Source: Caldilineaceae bacterium
Lineage (GTDB): Bacteria; Chloroflexota; Anaerolineae; Caldilineales; Caldilineaceae
Reading direction: 5' to 3'
DNA: 38,423 bases
Assembly: GCA_019637695.1 (NCBI GenBank)
Contig: JAHBVG010000071.1
Span: 1 to 38,423, forward strand
Of this stretch, positions 8,584 through 15,226 are shown one piece after another; position 1 is the stretch's first letter; each line of letters begins with the position of its first letter. The notes beneath the pieces are model-generated. The model did not search any database. It was not told where the DNA came from and saw nothing but the letters and a program-made list of their open reading frames with translations. The translations under genes were made by a program, and so were the position numbers.

Positions 8584-9570
8584 CTACTCTTCCAGCCGCT
8601 GCCCGACGCCGCGCGCTTCGGCCTGGCGAACAATCCAGCTTGCCACGGCGATGTCTTGCACGGCGAGGCCGACGGATTTGAAGAAGGTGATCTCGTTGTC
8701 ATCGACGCGACCGGGACGATCCCCGGCGGCGATTTGTCCGATCTCGGCGTGGATCTCCTCGGCGCGGAGAGCCCCCTCGGCGATGGGGATCAGCAGATCG
8801 CCTGCTTCGGCCAGACAGGCGCTCGTCTGGTCAATGATCACTTTGGCGCGACGGATGGTGGTTGTGTCCACCTCACGGGCGGAGGCCAGGTGCGCGCCAA
8901 TGGCGTTGATATGCGTCCCCGGTTTGAGCCACGCCCCATCGAAAAGGGGATGGTGGGCGCTCGTGGCCGTGATGATAAGATCGGCGGCGCGCACCGCCCC
9001 TTCCACATCCGCGGTGGGGATGATCTCTACATGCAGCCGCTCGGCCTGCTCATGGGCAAAGGGTTGGGCATTCTCAAAATGGCGAGAAATCACAAAGATC
9101 TGTTCGATGGGACGTTCGGCGCAGACCGCTTCGAGTTGAAAAGGAGCTTGCGCGCCTACGCCAAAGAGGGCGACGATCCGAGCGTCGGCGCGGGCCAGGT
9201 GACGCGTCGCCACGCCGCTGGCAGCGCCTGTGCGCACGGCGGTCATGTAGCCCGCTTCCAAAATGGCGAGCAAGCGCCCATCCGCTGGGTCGAAGAGGAC
9301 AAAATTCCCCTGGATGGCAGGCAAGTTGCGTATCGTAGGGTTGTCGGCGTAGAGGGTGATCAGCTTGACGCCCAATGCGTCCACATTCCCACCCACATAG
9401 GATGGCATCGCCAGCAGACTGCCGCGGTGATCGGCGATCCCCATGTTGGTGCGCAGGGGCAGCACTGTCTTGCCCGCGGAGAGGAGGACAAATGCCTGCT
9501 CCACTACATCGATTGCATGGGGCATGGTCAGCAAGGATTGGACATCACGACGGGTCAGCCAGAGCGGCAT
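8584..9570 (-). CDS. Ornithine cyclodeaminase / mu-crystallin family protein
   Basis: 328-aa member of PF02423. The N-terminal part reads LTRRDVQSLLTMPHAIDVVEQAF. PLRTNMGI and GSLLAMPSYVG follow, then the NAD(H)-binding Rossmann segment ALFGVGAQAPFQ near residues 135-146, where the usual GxGxQA is kept as GVGAQA. Length is normal. The family covers ornithine cyclodeaminase, alanine dehydrogenase, ketimine reductase and N-alkyl amino acid synthases, so the substrate cannot be fixed. The ATG at 9570 lacks a strong ribosome-binding site. It stands alone on the minus strand, flanked on both sides by heptamer repeat patches. Confidence 0.9.
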   Translation of the reverse strand: MPLWLTRRDVQSLLTMPHAIDVVEQAFVLLSAGKTVLPLRTNMGIADHRGSLLAMPSYVGGNVDALGVKLITLYADNPTIRNLPAIQGNFVLFDPADGRLLAILEAGYMTAVRTGAASGVATRHLARADARIVALFGVGAQAPFQLEAVCAERPIEQIFVISRHFENAQPFAHEQAERLHVEIIPTADVEGAVRAADLIITATSAHHPLFDGAWLKPGTHINAIGAHLASAREVDTTTIRRAKVIIDQTSACLAEAGDLLIPIAEGALRAEEIHAEIGQIAAGDRPGRVDDNEITFFKSVGLAVQDIAVASWIVRQAEARGVGQRLEE

Positions 9571-9633
9571 GGGGCGCTGCTTTCAAGTGGATGGAGATCG
9601 TTGGGGGAAGCATAGCACAAGGGAGAGGGTTGG

Positions 9634-9717
9634 GCAATTGGGGGATTGGGGATTGGGGATTGGATATTGGATATTGGGTGACCAATACCCAATTACCCAA
9701 TATCTAATACCCAATCC
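9634..9717. repeat. Inverted heptamer repeat patch (hairpin) downstream of Ro gene
   Basis: Tandem GGGATTG/ATATTGG words (about 9640-9680) are followed by their complement (ACCCAATTACCCAATATC..., about 9687-9717), giving a long imperfect hairpin directly after the Ro gene stop codon. It might act as a transcript end or stability element. It has no U-run typical of an intrinsic terminator. Confidence 0.6.
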
Positions 9718-11403
9718 CTATTCTCCCCCAATGAAGGCGCTGATCACCTGCGGCGTGTCGGTGCTGAAGCCCACAACGTCGAGCATGTCCGGGTCGTTGG
9801 GATCGGCGATGGTGAAGCCGTTAGAGGTCATCCCCACGACGATCAACCTGGCGTTGATGCCCATCTGCTCGCGGTATTGGACCAACGCTTGCGACGGGTG
9901 CATGGTCCCGGCCCAGGTTTCGCTGTCGGTGTAGACCACGAAGGCGTCTACCGGTAGCTTGCGTTCCAGCGCGTAGAGCATGGGCAGGGCGCAGTCGGTG
10001 CCGCCGAAGGGCAGGTTATTCGTCCGATGCAGCACATCGTCCAACCGCTCGCGAGGCGAGAGGTCAAAGGTCGAGATGCCGCTCTGGGCGAAGTAACCAG
10101 TAGCGCCCAGAGTCATGGTATCCTTCCCCGATGCCGAGAAGATAGTCACGATGTACTCCTTCTCGGTGCGGGCGGTGGTCATCGCCAGCGCTGCCGCCGC
10201 CACCCGGGGCGTGATGCCAGGCATCCCGGCGATCTCAGGCCCCACCATCGAGCCGGAGACATCGAGCGCCAACATGATGCGCTTACCCGTGGGTTCCACG
10301 TTGTCAAAGGCCAGATAGAAGGCAGTGTCCAACGCGTCCACGATCTGGCGCACCGGCTCCCACGTGAGGCTGCCGCGCACACCCTTTCCGCGCTGATAGG
10401 TGTTCAACGCCACCAACACCGCCAGCGGATGCAGCCGCGCCCGGCGGATCTGCTCTCGATCTGCCAGCCTGGCCACCACGCTGTCCACCCGATCCCCGCT
10501 GCGCAGGACGCCATTGGCGGTCATGCGCGCCAGGTTGCGGACCAGCGCCGTCAAGGGCAGGTTGGGCAGCAGCGCTTCCCAGACCGCCGCCGACCCCAGG
10601 AAATCCGAAGGGACGAACTCCCAGGTCAGGCGGTGAGCGTCGATCAACCCGACGATTTCCGCCTCGGTTTGGGCGCGGCTGGCCTGCTCGTAGACCCAGA
10701 TCAAGCGCAACGCTTCGTCTACCTCGGCGTGATCGGGCAAGCTCTCCCACCCCTGCGTGATCCAGCGGAAGATGCCGTTGTGGGCCTCGCTGGCTGGCGT
10801 CGGGTGGGCCAGGCGCAGGGCGTCGCGGTGGCTCCAGCCATCCCGCTGCTGGTACTTCACAGCCTGATAGGCCAGCTTGCCAGCCTCCATGCCGTTGTAC
10901 CAGCGGGCGACGGCGTTCCTCAGCCCCCGTCCCCAGCCGCGGGCATTGTCCACGTAGCCGAGGAAGTGGAAGAGATGGGTACCGGTGCGCGCCACCCTGG
11001 GCAGAGCCGCCAACGCCGCCTGGCGGGTGGACGGGTCCCCTAGCGCGGTGCAGAGGGCCAGGGCGAAGAGCGCCGGTTCGTTCTTGGCGGCCTTGCCCCC
11101 TTCGCTCACCTCGACGATGCGGGCGACCACACGCACGCCATCCTCAGCCAGGCAGTTGAGCAACGCATCGGCGTTTTGGATCGTCAACCGGCGCTCGCTC
11201 ACGTAAAAGGTGCCGCCCTCGCTCCCCAGGATCAAGAAGCGATCCAGCCGCGCCCACGGGCTGATCTTCCACGCGAAGCCGCCGGCGTTGTTCATCCGCT
11301 GGTTGCGGCCGGGGATTGGCTGCGATTGCGGCGTGCTGACCACAGGGGTCTTGGGTCGCTGGCGGATGTTGATGTACTGCTTCAATTCCTCGCGGTAGTT
11401 CAT
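9718..11403 (-). CDS. rsr: Ro60 ortholog, TROVE plus von Willebrand A domain RNA-binding protein
   Basis: 561-aa protein. Residues about 30-350 form the TROVE (Telomerase, Ro, Vault) HEAT-like ring; the N-terminal GGFAWKISPWARLDRFLILG and ALRLAHPTPASEAHNGIFRW are characteristic. Residues about 370-560 are a vWA domain with the MIDAS motif DVSGS near 381-385, plus FGGTDCALPM and VYTDSETW. Ro proteins are toroids that bind Y RNA on the outside and misfolded RNA ends in the cavity. In Deinococcus the protein tethers PNPase through Y RNA. The true start is the ATG at 11403, with GGAGG 6 nt upstream; a 32-codon upstream extension is not supported. An unknown protein gene and a tRNA-like Y RNA lie upstream on the same strand, supporting a Ro-Y RNA locus. 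Confidence 0.95.
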   Translation of the reverse strand: MNYREELKQYINIRQRPKTPVVSTPQSQPIPGRNQRMNNAGGFAWKISPWARLDRFLILGSEGGTFYVSERRLTIQNADALLNCLAEDGVRVVARIVEVSEGGKAAKNEPALFALALCTALGDPSTRQAALAALPRVARTGTHLFHFLGYVDNARGWGRGLRNAVARWYNGMEAGKLAYQAVKYQQRDGWSHRDALRLAHPTPASEAHNGIFRWITQGWESLPDHAEVDEALRLIWVYEQASRAQTEAEIVGLIDAHRLTWEFVPSDFLGSAAVWEALLPNLPLTALVRNLARMTANGVLRSGDRVDSVVARLADREQIRRARLHPLAVLVALNTYQRGKGVRGSLTWEPVRQIVDALDTAFYLAFDNVEPTGKRIMLALDVSGSMVGPEIAGMPGITPRVAAAALAMTTARTEKEYIVTIFSASGKDTMTLGATGYFAQSGISTFDLSPRERLDDVLHRTNNLPFGGTDCALPMLYALERKLPVDAFVVYTDSETWAGTMHPSQALVQYREQMGINARLIVVGMTSNGFTIADPNDPDMLDVVGFSTDTPQVISAFIGGE

Positions 11404-11439
11404 GCTGCACCTCCGGTGAAACGTACTAAAAAGACGACG

Positions 11440-11544
11440 AAGAGATTGAGCGATTAAGAGATTTGGAGATTGCGAGATTGAGCGATTAAGCTGCGTCACC
11501 CTACTGGTAATTTCTCAATCGCCTAATCGCTCAATCTCATCTTC
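11440..11544. repeat. Inverted repeat patch with GATTGAGCGATTAAG words
   Basis: Repeated GAGATTGAGCGATTAAG words (11442-11492) are followed by the complementary CTCAATCGCCTAATCGCTCAATCTC (about 11513-11540). They form a large imperfect hairpin in the gap between the unknown protein gene and the Ro gene. It may uncouple or attenuate their expression. No gene is seen. Confidence 0.6.
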
Positions 11545-12330
11545 TCAATCGAGGAAACGCACTACGTCCGATACTTTCTCCCCATTCAGGAAGACGCGGT
11601 GCCAGCCTCGCAGGTAGATGGTGGCGTGATCGGCGTGGCGCACCTTCCCCTGCACAAAAACTGTCGGATCGGCGACGCGGATCTGCACACCGAAACGGTC
11701 GAAATCTGGATGCTTTGCCTTGCGCTGCAGGTACGCCTTCTCAGGGAATACCCGACTGTCGCCATGTTGATCGAAGACAATGTAGACGCGCTTCCCGCCT
11801 TCCCGATAGAGTTCCTCGCAGATGTGCGGCTTGCTGTTCGGTCTGCGCTGTAGCGGCTCTTCCTTGAGGATGAGCCAGTCTGGCACGCGCTTGCGCACAG
11901 GCGCAAAGAACCATTCCCCCTGGCGCAGAAAGTGTCCATTGCGCCGGTTGTCGATCTCGTCGAACGGTAATTGCCCTACCCGCGTGCGCAGCACCTCCGG
12001 CATCAGCGATTGCTTGGCCTCGCGCACGGTGCTAACAGGGCTGTCAATAGCAGCCACAAACCAGTGACGCTCATCATGTCCACACAGGAAGCGATCCCCA
12101 GGCTCGGTGAAGAGCAGCAGATGGCGCGCCTGTGCTTGAATTTGCAGGAGCCTCACCTCTGGCGGCTGCGCGCCGAGCGCGAACTCGAAGAATTCACCCT
12201 TGCGATCGGTCTTCACGTCAATCGCCAGCGGTGGGATGACTCGCCACGGCGTGAGTGCCCTTTCGTCCGTGTGGACCTTGAGACGCGCGCCCATTGCGGC
12301 AAAGTGCTTTTGCAGAAAGGGAATGTCCAT
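11545..12330 (-). CDS. Conserved-looking protein of unknown function in Ro/Y RNA locus
   Basis: 261-aa soluble protein I do not recognise as a named family. It begins MDIPFLQKHFAAMGARLKVH. It has a basic character and several patches that look conserved: DVKTDRKGEFFEF, LLLFTEPGDRFLCGHDERHW, QGEWFFAPVRK near residue 138, and C-terminal VRHADHATIYLRGWHRVFLN. The multiple His, Trp and Arg residues could suit nucleic-acid binding, but this is inference. The ATG at 12330 is chosen because GGAGG lies 6 nt upstream; the open frame extends 25 codons further without support. It lies between the Y RNA (282 bp upstream) and the Ro gene (141 bp downstream) on the same strand, so a role in Ro/RNA processing is the best contextual guess. 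Confidence 0.8.
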   Translation of the reverse strand: MDIPFLQKHFAAMGARLKVHTDERALTPWRVIPPLAIDVKTDRKGEFFEFALGAQPPEVRLLQIQAQARHLLLFTEPGDRFLCGHDERHWFVAAIDSPVSTVREAKQSLMPEVLRTRVGQLPFDEIDNRRNGHFLRQGEWFFAPVRKRVPDWLILKEEPLQRRPNSKPHICEELYREGGKRVYIVFDQHGDSRVFPEKAYLQRKAKHPDFDRFGVQIRVADPTVFVQGKVRHADHATIYLRGWHRVFLNGEKVSDVVRFLD

Positions 12331-12612
12331 GAATGGCCTCCAGCCATATTCAGATCTGTTGGATTGAATTGGGGCAGCATGTGCTATGGGCGTGTGATTA
12401 TCCACATTTGCACAAGTGCTGCTGACCTTGACCTACTTCAGTCGGAGCTTGTCAGGCCAATCCCGAAAGAAGTCCCTCGAATCAACCGATTTTTAGATGG
12501 CTTAGACATTGAAGGTACTCCTTTCTCAGATCGTGAAACCGGGTGGACGCCCCAAACAGTGAGGGATCCTGGCGGTGAAAGATTGAGAGCAGTTCTCCGC
12601 TCTACAATCCAG
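12331..12612. other. Non-coding gap between Y RNA and unknown gene
   Basis: This 282-bp stretch has no convincing gene. On the minus strand a 23-codon ORF (12438-12509) has AGGAG 8 nt before its ATG and could be a leader peptide. On the plus strand a frame stays open from an ATG near 12379 into the Y RNA, but it has no ribosome-binding site and probably is spurious. A small hairpin (GAGCGGAGAACTGCTC) follows the RNA 3' end at about 12584-12599. The stretch is likely the 3' trailer of the Y RNA and the 5' UTR of the next gene. Confidence 0.4.
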
Positions 12613-12736
12613 TGGAAGGGGTCGGACTCGAACCGACAACCATGCCATTAACGTGGATAACCGACAATTCCTTCGGCCCGAAACGGGCAAGGCGCGGAAG
12701 CCGGCAAACATGCTCTGCCTATTGAGCTACCCTCCC
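12613..12736 (-). ncRNA. yrlA: YrlA-type bacterial Y RNA with tRNA-like domain
   Basis: A 124-nt minus-strand RNA with the ends of a tRNA. Acceptor stem GGGAGGG (nt 1-7) pairs with CCCTTCC (117-123, one G-U), with discriminator A124. The D arm is GCTC-AATAGGCA-GAGC (10-25). The T arm is GTCGG-TTCGAGT-CCGAC (100-116). Between nt 26 and 99 there is no anticodon arm. Instead there is a hairpin domain: GCCCG-TTT-CGGGC (49-61), stacked on CCTT/AAGG (45-48/64-67) across a CG bulge, and CCGGC/GTCGG (33-37/72-76). The CCGAAGG and TTGTCGGTTA words recall the Ro-binding part of Y RNAs; this is from memory. CCA is not encoded. The position upstream of the Ro gene on the same strand is the expected one. 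A tRNA with an intron is rejected because no 5-bp anticodon stem forms. Confidence 0.85.
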
Positions 12737-12748
12737 AGAGTTAAGTTG

Positions 12749-12819
12749 GCGGGCAAAAAGCGATAACACTCGTTTGGTTTAATCGTGTGAGATAGGTAAA
12801 GTGCTATCTCCGGCCCGCT
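12749..12819 (-). other. Structured 5' leader of the Y RNA transcript
   Basis: Between the predicted start site (about 12819) and the tRNA-like 5' end (12736) lies an 80-nt leader. It contains a perfect 7-bp hairpin GAGATAG-CACTTTAC-CTATCTC (about 12789-12810). An enclosing stem pairs GCGGGC (RNA side of 12813-12818) with GCCCGC (RNA side of 12749-12754). A precursor ending at nt 1 of a tRNA-like fold would be a natural RNase P substrate; this is inference. Alternatively the leader is part of a longer mature RNA. Confidence 0.45.
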
Positions 12820-12825
12820 CCCACA

Positions 12826-12853
12826 ATTATACACAATTTACACATGATGTCAA
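12826..12853 (-). promoter_or_regulatory. Near-consensus sigma-70 promoter for the Y RNA
   Basis: On the minus strand TTGACA (12853-12848) and TATAAT (12831-12826) are both perfect consensus hexamers, with a 16-nt spacer. The predicted start lies near 12819, upstream of the tRNA-like RNA. This is by far the strongest promoter seen in the window, which fits a stable-RNA gene. Confidence 0.8.
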
Positions 12854-12947
12854 TACCCAATTTTTGAAATTCACAAATTTTACACAACGAGTTTAAATGG
12901 CCGCAACGATCCCCATTTTCTATGATAAAATCACGCCAAGATGATTC

Positions 12948-13034
12948 GTAACGGTTTGAGTGGACGGCAGACGATTTTTGTGAGCCGTCCACCCAAACCC
13001 CTACCCAAACGGACAACTCTTTTTGAACACACCC
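12948..13034. repeat. Palindromic repeat, copy A (partial MITE-like) upstream of arfB
   Basis: This shares most of its sequence with 15077-15211: a TTCGTAA.GGTTTG start, the hairpin GTGGACGGC (12960-12968) / GCCGTCCAC (12984-12992), the segment CACCCAAACCCCTACCCA and the right end TTTTGAACACACCC. The left terminal repeat present in copy B is missing here. The element ends 7 nt before the arfB ATG. Confidence 0.7.
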
Positions 13035-13041
13035 GAATAAA

Positions 13042-13473
13042 ATGGACAATCCGATGTTATACATTACCCAACAGATAGCGATTCCGCTTGAGGAGATCGA
13101 GTTAGAGGCCGTGCGATCTCAGGGCGCAGGCGGGCAAAATGTGAATAAGGTATCCTCTGCTGTGCAGTTGCGCTTCAACATCGGCGCGTCCTCGCTGCCG
13201 GATGTTTATAAAGAACGGCTGCTGGCGCTTCCGGATCAACGCATCACCGCCGAGGGGATCGTGGTGATCCGCGCCCAGCAGAACCGTAGTCAACTGAAGA
13301 ATCGCGAAGAAGCGTTGGAACGTCTACGCCAACTGGTGCGCAGCGTCACCGTGACGCGCAAAAAGCGCCGTCCCACTCGACCAACCACAGCCTCGCAACA
13401 GAAACGTCTTCAGCGCAAACAGGAACGCAGCCAGATCAAACGTCTGCGCGGGGATCGTCCCCAGGCAGAGTGA
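13042..13473 (+). CDS. arfB: Alternative ribosome-rescue factor ArfB (peptidyl-tRNA hydrolase)
   Basis: 143-aa class I release-factor-like protein (YaeJ/ArfB). It hydrolyses peptidyl-tRNA on ribosomes stalled on truncated mRNA. The catalytic GGQ lies at residues 30-32 inside VRSQGAGGQNVNKVSSAVQL. The codon-recognition domain of true release factors is absent. The C-terminal tail is long and basic (KKRRPTRPTT...KRLQRKQERSQIKRLR), as ArfB needs for binding the empty mRNA channel. Two starts are possible, ATG 13042 or 13054; neither has a clear ribosome-binding site, and the upstream 90 bp are a repeat element. The gene points away from the Y RNA/Ro locus, whose promoter lies about 190 bp away. 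A shared RNA-quality-control theme is contextual inference. Confidence 0.95.
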   Translation: MDNPMLYITQQIAIPLEEIELEAVRSQGAGGQNVNKVSSAVQLRFNIGASSLPDVYKERLLALPDQRITAEGIVVIRAQQNRSQLKNREEALERLRQLVRSVTVTRKKRRPTRPTTASQQKRLQRKQERSQIKRLRGDRPQAE

Positions 13474-13509
13474 AATTGGTGCAATGGTCTGACCGCTCTC
13501 TTTTTACAG

Positions 13510-13539
13510 TTGACGCCATATAAACAAGCGTGTTATCAT
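13510..13539 (+). promoter_or_regulatory. Probable promoter of the sugar ABC operon
   Basis: TTGACG (13510-13515), a 17-18 nt spacer, then TTATCA/TATCAT (13533-13539), about 80 nt before the binding-protein start. This reading is from pattern only. Confidence 0.5.
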
Positions 13540-13619
13540 GCTGCCCGCACAAAGTTTACCCCAGCTTCTATTTCCAATCGATTCCATTTCAAACAACACA
13601 AGTATTCATTGGAGGAAAC

Positions 13620-15005
13620 ATGGCGCGTTCAACCCTTGTATCAAGACGAATTTGGTATGTATTTAGCGCATTATTGCTCCTGTTCGTGGTAGCGGCCTGT
13701 CAACCGGCAGCGCCCGCCCCCGCGCCGGCAGCGCCGGCAGCACCCGCAGCCGGCGCGACTGCAGCCCCTGCCGAAGAGGCATCCCTCCCCGCGGCCGAAG
13801 GCACCTTCACCTATTGGGGCGGGTTGATCTTCTCGGAAACAGCCAACCAGATGCTCGTGGATCGCATCGAGCAGTGGGGCGCTGAACGGGGCGTTCCGGT
13901 CGAAGTGGTGATGATCAACCAGAACGAGACAGTGCAGCGTGTCTCGGCGGCCATTGAAGCGGGCAACATGCCCGATGCGCTGGATATGGGCCAGGGCCAG
14001 ATGCTGCTGTTGAGCCAGGCCAACCAATTGGAAATTCTGGACGATCTGTACCAGGAGATTGGGGAAGCGCATGGCGGATGGCTCCCCTCCGTTGATCGGT
14101 TGAGCGACACACCCGCTTTCGGTGGACATCGCTATGGGATTCCGTTTGGGGTTGGTGGAAATGTTCTATTCCGCCGCGCTGATGTGCTGGAGCCCGCTGG
14201 TTTCACCGAAGCGCCGCAGACCTGGGAAGAACTGGCTGATATGGCAAGAGCGGGTCAGAATCCGCCCGAAACCTATGGTATGGGCTTTGCGCTCTCCAAC
14301 GTGGGTGACGGTAATCTGACCACAACGATGCTTCAATCCTGGGGCGGACGTATTGCCGACGATGAGGGCCGCAACTGTACCATCGACAGCCCAGAGACCC
14401 GCGCCTTCCTCGAATGGATCAGCCAGGCCTACGCCGATGGTCTCTTCCCACCTGGAGCCACCACCTGGGATGGCGCCGGCGACAATGTGGCCTATCAATC
14501 AGGCAATGCGCTCTTTATCGCCAACCCGGGTAGCGTCTACCTCTACATGCGCGACAACGATCCAGAGCTTGGTGAAGGCACCAAGTACTCGGCGTTACCT
14601 GCCGGCCCGGCTATGCGTATTGCTCCGATGGGTGCGCCCAACTACCGTGTAATCCCAACAACTAGCCGAAACAAAGAGTTGGCCGCCGATCTGTTCAAAT
14701 ATCTGGCCGACGATGAGTTCATGGAAGAGTACTACTTCAATGCCATCTATGGTCCAGTAGCGCAGAGCTATATGGATGCGCCGATCTTCAACGAAGGTCC
14801 TGTGCATATTGGTCTGCTAGATTTGGTGCAGAATGGCACTCCGCCCACCTATCCAGATGTGGATAACCCGGCCTACGCTGAATATCAGACCAATTTCCTC
14901 ACCCCACGCATGGTCCAGCGTGTGGTTGTGGACAACGTCAACATTGACGATGCTATCGCAGAGACCCAGGCAGCCTGCCAGGCCATCTACGATAAGTACG
15001 AATAG
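13620..15005 (+). CDS. ABC transporter sugar-binding lipoprotein
   Basis: 461-aa extracellular solute-binding protein (family 1, MalE-like). The N-terminus MARSTLVSRRIWYVFSALL leads into a hydrophobic stretch and the lipobox VVAAC, so it is a lipoprotein anchored outside the membrane. An Ala/Pro-rich linker (about residues 24-58) precedes the binding domain, which starts at GTFTYWGG. PQTWEELADMARAG, FIANPGSVYLYM and ELAADLFKYLADDEFMEEY are typical of carbohydrate-binding members. The ATG at 13620 follows GGAGG with 5 nt spacing. Two MalF/MalG-type permeases follow. The ligand is unknown; an oligosaccharide, polyol or glycerol-phosphate-like solute is likely by family. Confidence 0.93.
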   Translation: MARSTLVSRRIWYVFSALLLLFVVAACQPAAPAPAPAAPAAPAAGATAAPAEEASLPAAEGTFTYWGGLIFSETANQMLVDRIEQWGAERGVPVEVVMINQNETVQRVSAAIEAGNMPDALDMGQGQMLLLSQANQLEILDDLYQEIGEAHGGWLPSVDRLSDTPAFGGHRYGIPFGVGGNVLFRRADVLEPAGFTEAPQTWEELADMARAGQNPPETYGMGFALSNVGDGNLTTTMLQSWGGRIADDEGRNCTIDSPETRAFLEWISQAYADGLFPPGATTWDGAGDNVAYQSGNALFIANPGSVYLYMRDNDPELGEGTKYSALPAGPAMRIAPMGAPNYRVIPTTSRNKELAADLFKYLADDEFMEEYYFNAIYGPVAQSYMDAPIFNEGPVHIGLLDLVQNGTPPTYPDVDNPAYAEYQTNFLTPRMVQRVVVDNVNIDDAIAETQAACQAIYDKYE

Positions 15006-15013
15006 CAGTTGAC

Positions 15014-15053
15014 AGGGTGGCTGGGCTGGTGGTTACACTGGCTCAGCCACCCT
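15014..15053 (+). other. Hairpin after the binding-protein gene
   Basis: A perfect 10-bp stem AGGGTGGCTG / CAGCCACCCT (15014-15023 / 15044-15053) lies 9 nt after the stop codon. There is no U-run, so it is more likely a partial terminator or 3'-stabilising hairpin. Such a hairpin lets the binding protein be made in excess over the permeases. Confidence 0.55.
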
Positions 15054-15076
15054 ATACCTCTAAAAATAGATAGAAA

Positions 15077-15211
15077 GGGTGTATTCAGAATGGGTTGATA
15101 ATTCGTAAGGGTTTGGATTGACGGCAGACGAGCAATGGCTTACGCAGACGATATTTGTGAGCCGTCCACCCAAACCCCTACCCAGACGACCAATTCATTT
15201 TGAACACACCC
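15077..15211. mobile_element. MITE-like element with terminal inverted repeats, copy B
   Basis: The 16-bp ends GGGTGTATTCAGAATG (15077-15092) and CATTTTGAACACACCC (15196-15211) are inverted repeats with two mismatches. Inside, GGTTTGGATTGACGGC pairs imperfectly with GCCGTCCACCCAAACC. Compared with copy A there is an extra 20 bp containing GGCTTACGCAGACGA. There is no ORF. AAATAGA-like words flank both ends and may be a target duplication. It sits between the binding-protein and permease genes and ends 15 nt before the permease ATG. Confidence 0.7.
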
Positions 15212-15226
15212 AAATAGAAAGCGATT

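Noticed and set aside
12438..12509. 23-codon minus-strand leader ORF upstream of the unknown Ro-locus gene
   Set aside because: It has a good AGGAG-8-ATG, but it is too short and unsupported to call a gene; noted only in the gap entry.
12379..12651. Plus-strand coding frame running into the Y RNA
   Set aside because: No ribosome-binding site, and the frame overlaps the structured RNA; probably chance.
12613..12736. A normal tRNA gene with an intron
   Set aside because: Acceptor, D and T arms fit, but no 5-bp anticodon stem can be formed by the flanks of the extra 50 nt, the insert has its own strong hairpin, and a Ro gene lies downstream.
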